64,000 nt of DNA, taken from contig JAWKTB010000002.1 of NCBI GenBank assembly GCA_041402005.1, positions 521,267 through 585,266 on the forward strand, read 5' to 3'. The notes under the pieces were generated by a model. The model saw only the letters and a list, made by a program, of their open reading frames with translations, had not been told where the DNA came from and did no database searches. Shown here piece by piece: positions 31,861 through 41,694 of the stretch (position 1 is its first letter; the number at the start of each line of letters is the position of its first letter). Source of the stretch: JAJRXR01 sp041402005 (GTDB lineage Bacteria > Planctomycetota > Phycisphaerae > Phycisphaerales > UBA1924). A program made the position numbers and the translations under genes.

Positions 31861-33075
31861 TCACGCCGCCCGCGCGACACGCACGCCGCCCCGGCGCTCG
31901 CGTGCGATCTCGACCAGGCGGTCGATCGCCCGCTTGTGCACCTTGTCCCGGTCGAGCTTCTCGACCGCGAACGCCCTCGCGGCCCGCCCCATCCGCTCGC
32001 GCAGCGCCCGGTCCGCGATCAGCTCCGAGACGCGGTCGATGAAGTCCCCCTCGTCGTCCACGCCGCACAGGTACCCCGTCTCGCCGTGGACGAGCACGTC
32101 CGGGATCCCCGCCATCCGCGTCCCGATCGAGGGCAGCCCGACGCTCGCCGCCTCCGCGATCACCCACGATCCCTGGTCGCGGTGCGTTGGGAGCACGAAC
32201 ACGTCCATCGAGGGCAGCAACTCGCCGATGAGCTTCTCCCGCTCGACGAAGGGGTGCCAGACGACGTTCTTGGGGGCGTTCTGGAGCGGGGCGTCCTTGC
32301 AGACGACGTGCAGCTCCGCCTTGTCCTTCCAGTGGTCCTGATGCCAGCGCAGCAGGCGGGGCCCGCCCTTGCGCCCCCAAGGGTTGCCCACCATCACGAG
32401 GCGCACGAGCCGCCCGGGCTCCGTCGGCGCGTCGTAGTCCTTCCAGGTCTCGGGGATCTCGGTCCCCATCGGGCAGGCGACGGTCCGCCCCGGGTCCGTG
32501 ATGGCGTAGTCCTCGATGATCGAGCGCCTCGCCCACTCGCTCATGCAGTTGACGAGCGAGCTCTTGGCGAAGACCCGCTGCTCGTAGCGGACGAGCATCC
32601 CGTACTGTGGCGAGCTGGACTCGTAGGGCAGGTCGCGCGTGTTGCAGATCGCCGTCGAGTCGAGTGCCAGGGCGAGCGCAGGCCCACCGGGCCCGATCGC
32701 GTCCGCCGCCGCTGCCCCGAGGATGTGCGTCAGCGAGTGCACCACGTCGAACCGATCGAGGGGCAGCCGCTCCTTGAACCAGGGGCGCATCACGTGCCGC
32801 CAGATCATCAGGTTCCTGTAGATGTGAAAGTCCCAGCTGTGCATGGGGCGAACGTGGCGGGCCAGGCGGCGCATCCAGGGCGTCGCCTCGAGGCGGATGT
32901 GCACCGCGTCCACGTCGTCGCGATCCGCGGTCGCCCGCTCGAGCTCGCGCCCCCAGCTCTTGAGGCCGTGCGTCTGCGTCGAGAGGAAGAGCATCCGAAC
33001 GGGCCCATCGGCGCGGGCCGGCGGCAACGCCTCGTCTCGGATGTCGTCGAGGTTGCGCGAGATGGTCCGGTTCAC
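31861..33075 (-). CDS. GT4-family glycosyltransferase
   Basis: A 404-residue retaining glycosyltransferase with the GT-B fold. The N-domain begins with VRMLFLSTQTHGLKSWG. The C-domain has LVMVGNPWGRKGG, LHVVCKDAPL and the nucleotide-sugar site DVFVLPTHRDQGSWVIAEA with the EAASVGLPSIG loop, which fits the E-x7-E motif. Such enzymes add sugars to lipids or polysaccharides at the cytoplasmic face. The acceptor is unknown; no polysaccharide cluster is nearby. GTG 33075 is the start in the longest frame. It lies downstream of uvrB on the same strand, 140 bases away. Confidence 0.85.
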   Translation of the reverse strand: MNRTISRNLDDIRDEALPPARADGPVRMLFLSTQTHGLKSWGRELERATADRDDVDAVHIRLEATPWMRRLARHVRPMHSWDFHIYRNLMIWRHVMRPWFKERLPLDRFDVVHSLTHILGAAAADAIGPGGPALALALDSTAICNTRDLPYESSSPQYGMLVRYEQRVFAKSSLVNCMSEWARRSIIEDYAITDPGRTVACPMGTEIPETWKDYDAPTEPGRLVRLVMVGNPWGRKGGPRLLRWHQDHWKDKAELHVVCKDAPLQNAPKNVVWHPFVEREKLIGELLPSMDVFVLPTHRDQGSWVIAEAASVGLPSIGTRMAGIPDVLVHGETGYLCGVDDEGDFIDRVSELIADRALRERMGRAARAFAVEKLDRDKVHKRAIDRLVEIARERRGGVRVARAA

Positions 33076-33215
33076 GCGTGGGCTCCGGGCGGCGACAGGG
33101 CTCGCCCATCGCGCGTCAGTCCCCGCGTCATCGGACGTTCACGCCCGACGCCTGAGCCCGCCGGCGTTCTCGGACCGGGTCGCCCGCGCTCTGTGCGGAA
33201 GAGAGAGACCCTGGG

Positions 33216-35447
<2,232 letters not shown>

Positions 35448-35798
35448 CGCGAACTGTATCCGGGGCCTCGCGCGTCCCAAGGGCCGCCCCCCGCGAGCGC
35501 GAATCCACGACCCCGCACGCCCGGGAACCTCCCCGCCCGATCTCGCGTATCATCCACCGCATCATTGCTTATGCCCATCAGGGGGCGTGGACGCAGGTTC
35601 ACATACACGCACTGATCCCGTTCTGATTTTCTCAGACCCCGCGGATCACGCCCCTCGCACAACACGACGCAGATGACCCCGGCCACGCCGCCGTCCCTTC
35701 GGACGCGATCGTCGCGTCCACGGCCAGCCGGTGTCCGCTCGCCCGAGGTCCATCCCCAGCATGGGAAGGCCGAAGGCCCGTGATCCGCGAGGAGGTCG
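35448..35798. other. Divergent intergenic region before uvrB
   Basis: These 351 bases lie between uvrB and the small gene at 35799 and should hold both promoters. I see no SOS-type operator of either the GAAC-N4-GTTC or the CTGT-N8-ACAG form, no gene and no clear -10/-35 pair. GGCCGAAGGCC at 35768-35778 is a short palindrome. Confidence 0.4.
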
Positions 35799-36047
35799 AT
35801 GCCACTCAACGACGACGATCGGCGCGCCCTGGGCGCGGCCCTCGCCACGCTCGCCAAGCAGAACCCTCGCGCGTTCGACGACGCGCTCTGGCTCTCCTTC
35901 GGCGACCGCTGGTGGCCGCTCCGCAAGCTCCTGGCCTCCCACGGCTACATCAGCCTGGAGGGCCCGGGCGACGGCGTCCCCGCGCTCACCGAGCGCGGCA
36001 AGCGCCTCGCACGCCGGTTCTCGGATTCCACGCTCAGCGTGGCCTGA
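35799..36047 (+). CDS. Small hypothetical protein, possible winged helix
   Basis: An 82-residue protein. The sequence LAKQNPRAFDDALWLSFGDRWWPLRKLLASHGYIS followed by GDGVPALTERGKRLARRF has helix-turn-helix and wing-like spacing (inference). AGGAGG lies three bases before ATG 35799, which is short spacing but supports translation. No motif recognised. Confidence 0.5.
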   Translation: MPLNDDDRRALGAALATLAKQNPRAFDDALWLSFGDRWWPLRKLLASHGYISLEGPGDGVPALTERGKRLARRFSDSTLSVA

Positions 36048-36324
36048 CCTGACCCGTCCGCGCCGGGCGCCCTTGCGCCTGGCGCCGGACCGCGACGCGG
36101 GTTCCTGACGACCCAACCCGCGCCGCCGATCCGGCCACCGCTCGGAGCCCGTCGCTGTTCCCCCCGGTGCGGCGGCGGGCTCCACCTTTTTTGTCTACCC
36201 GCCCATGCCTGCAGAGGTGCAGCCGTGAGCCGGTCCAGTTGTCGGACCCGCCTCCCCCTCGGGGGCGTATGGCTATCCGCCCCTGGGTCGGGGGTCAGAT
36301 CCAGACTTTCCGGAGATCGAGTCG

Positions 36325-37743
36325 ATGCCGACGCTCGCCGCCGCTGCCCTCCTCCTCGCCCTCGCCGAGCCCGTCGTCCCGCCCGCCGAGGTCATCACCG
36401 ACCGCGTCCACTACTGCTACCCGGGCGATGACGGCAATCTCACGGGCGGCATCGTTTCGCTCGAGGTCCCCGCCGACGCCCCCGTCCCCGCCTTCCGGGG
36501 CGACGCCGTCACCACCATCCTCGACAACGGCCCCTCCTCCAACCGCATCGACCTCACCTTCGTGGGCGACGGCTACCGCGCCGCCGACCTGCCCATCTAC
36601 CACGCCCATGTTCAGGCCCAGCTCGCCGACCTCTTCTCCCTCGAGCCCTACGCCACCTACCAGACCTATTTCAACGTCCACCAGGTCGACGTCGTCTCCA
36701 ACGAATCGGGCGTCGACAACGACCCCTCGCAAGGCATCTCCCGCGATACCGCCCTCGACATGGGCTTCTGGTGCTCGGGCGTCGAGCGTCTGCTCTGCGT
36801 CAGCGTCGGCAAGGCGCGGACCCACGCCGCCGCGGCGCCCGGACGCGATCAGATCATCGCCGTCGCCAACTCCACGAAGTACGGCGGGGCGGGCTACACC
36901 TCCTCTGACCTCGCGACGACCTCCGGCGGCAACTCCTCCGCCGCCCAGGTCTACATCCACGAGCTGGGCCATTCCCTGGGCAATCTCGCCGACGAGTACT
37001 CCTACGAGGGGCCCCAGACCTACACCGGCCCCGAGTTTTCCGAGCGCGACGCGACGATCTTCGACGCCGCCGAGCTGACCGCGATGCAGCGCAAGTGGTA
37101 CGCCTGGATCGGCGAGTCGCTCCCCCAGTTCGACGGCACGGTCTCCGCCTACGAGGGGTGCCACTACTCGGTCTTCGGCGCCTTCCGCCCCTCCCCCAAC
37201 TCGCTGATGCGCAACCTGGGGCGCCCGCTCAACATCCCCTCCGCCGAGGCCCTCATCATCGAGTTCTACAAGATCGTCAGCCCGATCGACGACGCCTCGC
37301 CGACCGACGTCGTCTATGTCGGGCACGACGCCTCAATCAGCGTGACCCCACTCCACCCCGTCGGGCACAGCCTCGACATCCGCTGGCTCCTCGACGGCGT
37401 TGCCATCGAGGGCCAGACGGGCGAGACCCTTCGCTTCTGCGAGCTCCAGCTCCAGCCGGGCGGGTATCTCGTCACCGCCAAGGTCACCGACAACACCCCC
37501 TGGGTGCGCGACGAGACCGCCCGCGCCAACTCCATGACCGAGACGCTGAACTACATCGTCTCGATCACCACCCCGCCTGGCGATCGCACGGGCGACGGCA
37601 ACCTCGACTTCTCCGACGTCACCGACTTCCTCGTGGACTTCAGCGCGCACGACAACAGCGCCGACCTGGCGCCGCCAGTCGGCGTCTTCGACTTCTCTGA
37701 CGTCCTCGAGTTCCTGCGACGCTTCGCGACGCCCTGCTCCTGA
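36325..37743 (+). CDS. Secreted M64-family metalloprotease with dockerin-like tail
   Basis: A 472-residue exported zinc protease. A signal peptide spans residues 1-15. The domain has DLTFVGDGYRAADLPIY and FNVHQVDVVSNESGVDN, then the zinc motif HELGHSLGNLADEY (His212, Glu213, His216), as in IgA peptidase M64. After an Ig-like stretch (residues 330-410), the tail GDGNLDFSDVTDFLVDF and FDFSDVLEFLRRF ending CS has the calcium-binding repeat layout seen at the C-terminus of many Phycisphaerae extracellular proteins, probably for surface attachment. The leading ATG is short for a signal peptide but workable. Substrate unknown. Confidence 0.85.
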   Translation: MPTLAAAALLLALAEPVVPPAEVITDRVHYCYPGDDGNLTGGIVSLEVPADAPVPAFRGDAVTTILDNGPSSNRIDLTFVGDGYRAADLPIYHAHVQAQLADLFSLEPYATYQTYFNVHQVDVVSNESGVDNDPSQGISRDTALDMGFWCSGVERLLCVSVGKARTHAAAAPGRDQIIAVANSTKYGGAGYTSSDLATTSGGNSSAAQVYIHELGHSLGNLADEYSYEGPQTYTGPEFSERDATIFDAAELTAMQRKWYAWIGESLPQFDGTVSAYEGCHYSVFGAFRPSPNSLMRNLGRPLNIPSAEALIIEFYKIVSPIDDASPTDVVYVGHDASISVTPLHPVGHSLDIRWLLDGVAIEGQTGETLRFCELQLQPGGYLVTAKVTDNTPWVRDETARANSMTETLNYIVSITTPPGDRTGDGNLDFSDVTDFLVDFSAHDNSADLAPPVGVFDFSDVLEFLRRFATPCS

Positions 37744-37755
37744 GCGCCGCCGGCG

Positions 37756-38286
37756 TCAGCCGGTCAGTGACAGCGCCGCGTCCAGCGCCGTCTGCACTTC
37801 ATCATCCGAGTACACGCTCTCCGTGCCGTAGATGCGCCCCTTGAGGTGCTCGGTCAGCAGGCGGGCCGCCTGTCCGTGCTCGCCCAGTCGCCTGTAGATC
37901 GCGGCCTGGCGGTAGAGGCAGTCGTTGACCAGCCCCTTCGCCCAAGGGAGCCCGCGCGAGCAGGTCTGCTCCGCGATCCGCTCGGGGCCGAGCTTCACGA
38001 GCTCTTGGTACGCCTCGATCGCGTCGACCGGACGTCCCGCGGCCTCGAGGATCGCCGCGCGATCGCAGAGGAGCAGGGGGCACCCAGGCGCAAGGTGCAG
38101 CCCGCGCGAGTTCCACTCCAGGGCGTCCTCGTGACGCCCCTCCTCGTAGAACGTCATGGCGATCCGCATGAAGAGGCGGTGGTCCGGCGAGGGGGCGGTT
38201 GCCTCACGCTCGTAGAGGCGGCGCGCCGCCGCGGGCTTCCCCGCGAAATACAGCTTCTCCGCGCGCTCGAGACGGGTCAGAGGCAT
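37756..38286 (-). CDS. TPR-repeat protein
   Basis: A 176-residue soluble protein of three to four tetratricopeptide repeats, such as RIAMTFYEEGRHEDALEWNS, AILEAAGRPVDAIEAYQEL and RQAAIYRRLGEHGQAARLL. TPRs bind partner proteins; the partner is unknown. ATG 38286 has AGGAGG eight bases upstream, so it beats the longer start at 38349. Convergent with the protease gene; divergent from the AHSA1 operon. Confidence 0.75.
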   Translation of the reverse strand: MPLTRLERAEKLYFAGKPAAARRLYEREATAPSPDHRLFMRIAMTFYEEGRHEDALEWNSRGLHLAPGCPLLLCDRAAILEAAGRPVDAIEAYQELVKLGPERIAEQTCSRGLPWAKGLVNDCLYRQAAIYRRLGEHGQAARLLTEHLKGRIYGTESVYSDDEVQTALDAALSLTG

Positions 38287-38355
38287 CCCATGACCTCCTT
38301 TGGCCAGCTTCTCCAGATTCACATTCGAATTCCGCCAGTCCTCCGACAACCCCTC

Positions 38356-38394
38356 TTGATCCTGGACTTTTATGTGTTACTATATGGTCACATA
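38356..38394 (+). promoter_or_regulatory. Promoter and probable operator of the AHSA1 operon
   Basis: TTGATC (38356-38361), 16 bases, then TACTAT (38378-38383) looks like a sigma70 promoter. A dyad with arms TATGTG and CACATA spans 38371-38394 and covers the -10 box. The stretch is AT-rich in a GC-rich setting. The third gene of the operon encodes an ArsR-type repressor, which typically binds such AT-rich dyads, so self-regulation is likely. Confidence 0.55.
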
Positions 38395-38424
38395 TCAGCC
38401 CCCACAGTGGGCCGGAGAACCCGC

Positions 38425-38850
38425 ATGACCGGCAAAATCGAGCTCGAAATCCGCGTCAATCGTCCCAGGCAGCACGTCTGGGGCGCCCTCGTGAATGACA
38501 TCGGCCAGTGGTGGAAGGGCCAGGACGGCGAGTCCCTGAACTTCGTTCTGGAGCCCCGCCCGGGCGGGCGCCTGTTCCGGGACCTGGGCCACGACAGCGG
38601 GCACCTCTGGGGGCACGTCCAGGTCATCAAGCCCCCGGGTCTGCTCGAGATCTCGGGCCCCCTGATGTTCTCGAACGCCGCCGTCTTCTCGCACGTGGCC
38701 TTCCGTCTGGTGGAGGAGGGGGATGCGACGCTCGTCCGGTTCGCGCACTCGTACATGGGCGAGGTCGATCCGGAGTTCGCCACGCACGCCAACCAGGGCT
38801 GGCGCCAGTTCCTGGAGGAAGGACTCAAGCGTCATGCCGAGCACAGCTGA
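38425..38850 (+). CDS. SRPBCC (AHSA1-like) domain protein
   Basis: A 141-residue single-domain protein of the START/AHSA1 fold. It begins IELEIRVNRPRQHVWGAL and has the typical WWKG, PGGRLFRD and VIKPPGLLEISGP segments. The fold has a deep hydrophobic pocket for lipids or other small molecules. First gene of a three-gene operon with a DinB-like protein and an ArsR-AHSA1 fusion; its 3' end overlaps the next gene by 17 bases. Function unknown, possibly stress-related. Confidence 0.8.
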   Translation: MTGKIELEIRVNRPRQHVWGALVNDIGQWWKGQDGESLNFVLEPRPGGRLFRDLGHDSGHLWGHVQVIKPPGLLEISGPLMFSNAAVFSHVAFRLVEEGDATLVRFAHSYMGEVDPEFATHANQGWRQFLEEGLKRHAEHS

Positions 38851-39346
38851 TTCCGTCGCATCGATACTCGCCCCGTCGCTCGATTCGCTCGCGATCGTCC
38901 GCGTCCTGACGCTGAAGGTCGCCGCGGACATCCCGGACGAGAAGCTCACCGCCCGGGCGTGCCCGAACTCGAACCACGCCGCCTACATCCTCGGGCACAT
39001 CGCCTGGACCGAGAGCTTCTTCATCACAACGTTCGGGCGGGGCGACAACGGATTCCCTCAATCGTGGAACGAGCGCTTTGGCTTCGGCGTCGAGACGATC
39101 GACGACCGCGGCGCATACCCATCGAAGCAGGAGCTGATCGACACGATGGCCAACGTGCGGGCGCGCCTCGAGGCGTGGCTCCGAGGGTGCACGCCCGACG
39201 AGCTCCTCGCGCCGATCGAGGGTGACCTCGCCCAGTTCGCGACGTCACGCGCGGGATTGGCGTCTTCGCTCGGGTTTCACGAGGGATTCCACGCCGGCCA
39301 GCTCTCCACCGTGCGCCGGTCGCTGGGGTTCCCGCGTCTGTTCTGA
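38834..39346 (+). CDS. DinB-like four-helix metalloprotein
   Basis: A 170-residue protein of the DinB/YfiT superfamily with four helices. Putative metal-binding histidines appear in NHAAYILGHIAWTES and HEGFHAGQLSTVRRSLG, at the expected first, second and last helices. Family members use bacillithiol, mycothiol or glutathione as cofactors, or act in stress. The ATG overlaps the end of the AHSA1 gene, so translation is coupled. The ArsR-type gene follows after 12 bases. Confidence 0.8.
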   Translation: MPSTADSVASILAPSLDSLAIVRVLTLKVAADIPDEKLTARACPNSNHAAYILGHIAWTESFFITTFGRGDNGFPQSWNERFGFGVETIDDRGAYPSKQELIDTMANVRARLEAWLRGCTPDELLAPIEGDLAQFATSRAGLASSLGFHEGFHAGQLSTVRRSLGFPRLF

Positions 39347-39358
39347 TCCCATTGCGTC

Positions 39359-40159
39359 ATGGACGACGCCGTCGACATCATCTGGAAAGCGCTCTCCGAC
39401 CCCACGCGTCGGGGGATCCTGGACCGTCTGTCCGGGGGCGCCGAGACGACGGGCGACCTCGCCGCGGCCTTCCCCGACCTCTCGAGGTACGCCGTCATGA
39501 AGCACCTCGACGTGCTGGAACACGCGGGCCTGGTGGTCGTGCGGCGTGAGGGTCGCAAGCGCTGGAACCACCTGAACGCCGTCCCGCTCCGGCGCGTGTA
39601 CGAGCGATGGGTGGGCAAGTTCGCCGACCACTGGGCGGGCGCGTTGCTCCGCCTGGAGGAGCATGCCATACAGCCGACCGAGGAGACCTCAGCCATGACG
39701 ACGACGAGCGTTGAACCCCGCACGATCCGGATCGAGTCAAGTGTCGAGATCGCCGCACCCCGCCAGCGCGTCTTCGACGCCCTCACCCGGGAGACCGAGT
39801 CTTGGTTCTGGCCCGGCAAGGTCGGCACGCGCAACCCGCCCTCGAAGCTCGAGCCCTGGGTCGGCGGGCGCTTCTGGCGCGACGAGTCGGCGAGCAAGGG
39901 CGAGGGCGCCGGCGAGCTGTACGCCACCATCGCGACGATCAAGCCGCCCGAGTACGTGAGAATGGTGGGGGACTTCGCCTCCGAGCAGGCCTACGCGGGC
40001 GTCATCACGATCCGACTCGAGGCCAAGGGCGCCGACAAGACCCGCGTCCTGGTCACGCACACCTGCTCGGGCGATGTGCCCGAGGACAAGGTCCGTGAGT
40101 TCGACGACGGGTGGCGCGACGAGCTGGGCAATCTCAAGCGGTACGTCGAGGGCGCGTGA
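39359..40159 (+). CDS. ArsR-family repressor fused to an AHSA1 domain
   Basis: A 266-residue protein. Residues 1-95 are an ArsR winged helix (IIWKALSDPTRRGILDRL, DLSRYAVMKHLDVLEHAGLV, VVRREGRKRWNHLN). A linker with the metal-free ligand-type ending and an internal Met lead to a second domain at 115-266 with the SRPBCC fold (VEIAAPRQRVFDALTRE, PGKVGTR, IKPPEYVRMVGDF). In many bacteria these are two neighbouring genes; here they are one reading frame, so the pocket may sense a ligand that controls DNA binding (inference). Likely represses its own operon through the dyad at 38371. Confidence 0.85.
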   Translation: MDDAVDIIWKALSDPTRRGILDRLSGGAETTGDLAAAFPDLSRYAVMKHLDVLEHAGLVVVRREGRKRWNHLNAVPLRRVYERWVGKFADHWAGALLRLEEHAIQPTEETSAMTTTSVEPRTIRIESSVEIAAPRQRVFDALTRETESWFWPGKVGTRNPPSKLEPWVGGRFWRDESASKGEGAGELYATIATIKPPEYVRMVGDFASEQAYAGVITIRLEAKGADKTRVLVTHTCSGDVPEDKVREFDDGWRDELGNLKRYVEGA

Positions 40160-40163
40160 CGCC

Positions 40164-41606
40164 TCAGGGATCCTTCGGGAGGTCCGCGATCGTCCGGGGC
40201 GCTTTGCCGTTCTCGCGCAGCCACTCGAGCTGCTTGCGCGCGATCTCCCGTAGCTCCTCGATGTCCTCCTGGGGGACGGCCAGGTGCAGCGCGCCCATCT
40301 CCTCGGCCTTCTTCTTGAGCGTCGTGAACCGGTCCATCATGCTGTCCACGCGCCGCCACGCCGACGACGCCCGGGAGCACGCCTGCGTCCACTCCCGGCG
40401 CGAGTCCTCCGACACCTCCAGCGTGTTCCGGTCGTAGACGATCGTCACCTTCCTTGGGTTGTACTTCTTCGCATCCTCGGCGAGGTCGATGAGCTGCTTG
40501 CCAGCCATCTCGAGCGCCCTGGCGAGCTGGTCGCGTTCCTTGGCGGCCTTCTGCATCGCCCGGGCGCCGTCGCCGTCCGCCTCCTCCCACCCCTGGATCG
40601 ACAGCGCCTCGCCGAGCGCCTCGACGCCGCCGCTGACGACGTTCCCGATCCCGTAGTCCTCGACCTGATGGGCCGTGAGCGTGAGGATCGTCATGGAGTC
40701 GTCCACGCGCTCCCAGCCCGAGCTGTCGTTCATGGGAGGCGGGCTGGCCGAGAGTTTCACACCCGAGGCGTCATGCTTGACGTACAGCTCTCGCTCCTGC
40801 TCGATCATCGCGCGGAACGGCGCCTCGTCGTGCCCGGAGTTGGAGGCGATGCTCGCCATCTCCGCGGCCCAGATCGAGTTCATCTTCGCGTCCACCTCCG
40901 CCGACCCGGTGTCCGCCTTGACGCTGTAGGCGGTCGCCCCGCCCATGGTCGCCGAGGGCGCCATGGAGATGGTCGCCGAGCCCGCCGCGAGCACCGTCGC
41001 GGCGCTGATCGCCTGCTTGGAGACGTACGCGTGCATGGTGAACCGGTCGCGGTTCTCGATCAACAGCGCGCGAATCTGCAGCGCCTCGTAGACGTACCCG
41101 CCCGGCGAGTCGATCACGAAGACCACGTGCGTCGCGCCGAGCTTCTGGGCCTGATCCAGCGCATCCTCGATCCCCGCCGCCGTCACGTCCACCCCGATCT
41201 CCCCGATCGCCGGGATGACCATGTACCGCCCCTCGACGGGTCCCTCGCCAGCGTCCCGCGAGCGCTTCTCGGGGCGGGACACGACGCGCGGGCGCTCGTC
41301 GACCTCCTCGACGCGAGGCTTCGTGGCCTTTGGGGGCTCGTCCGCAGCGTCGTCCGGCGCTTCCGTCGGCTCCTCCTCCACGGGCGAGAACTCGACGTCC
41401 CGGATGTCGCGCCGCTGCAGCGTCAGCGTCGTCTTGATCCCGGCGATCTTCGTCTCGATGACGAGGCTCGAGCTCGACTCTTCGACGATGCGTCCCTCGT
41501 AGACGCGCCCGTCGCGCATCGTCACGGAGTCGCCCGCCGCCAGCGTCGCGAGCCAACCGACGAGCACAAGGCCGCACCACGCCCTCGGGGCCAGGTTCTG
41601 CACCAT
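40164..41606 (-). CDS. Secreted ClpP/NfeD-type serine protease-like protein
   Basis: A 480-residue exported protein with a signal peptide at residues 1-23 (MVQNLAPRAWCGLVLVGWLA). An SH3-like strand region (DSVTMRDGRVYEGRIVEES) comes next, then a charged linker with many Glu and Pro. A ClpP-fold domain starts near 140 with THVVFVIDSPGGYVYEALQI and SAATVLAAGSATISMAP, the latter holding the position of the catalytic serine loop of NfeD/ClpP proteins. The C-terminus has coiled-coil-like helices. ATG 41606 has GAGG six bases upstream and is favoured over the longer starts. Probably periplasmic. Substrate unknown. The ABC permease lies immediately upstream. Confidence 0.75.
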   Translation of the reverse strand: MVQNLAPRAWCGLVLVGWLATLAAGDSVTMRDGRVYEGRIVEESSSSLVIETKIAGIKTTLTLQRRDIRDVEFSPVEEEPTEAPDDAADEPPKATKPRVEEVDERPRVVSRPEKRSRDAGEGPVEGRYMVIPAIGEIGVDVTAAGIEDALDQAQKLGATHVVFVIDSPGGYVYEALQIRALLIENRDRFTMHAYVSKQAISAATVLAAGSATISMAPSATMGGATAYSVKADTGSAEVDAKMNSIWAAEMASIASNSGHDEAPFRAMIEQERELYVKHDASGVKLSASPPPMNDSSGWERVDDSMTILTLTAHQVEDYGIGNVVSGGVEALGEALSIQGWEEADGDGARAMQKAAKERDQLARALEMAGKQLIDLAEDAKKYNPRKVTIVYDRNTLEVSEDSRREWTQACSRASSAWRRVDSMMDRFTTLKKKAEEMGALHLAVPQEDIEELREIARKQLEWLRENGKAPRTIADLPKDP

Positions 41607-41694
41607 CGGACACCTCATGCCCGCAGAAAACGTGCGAAGGAGCACGAAACGCACAAGGCCAAGATAGCCCCCCGCCCGCCCCCGGGGCAACCGG

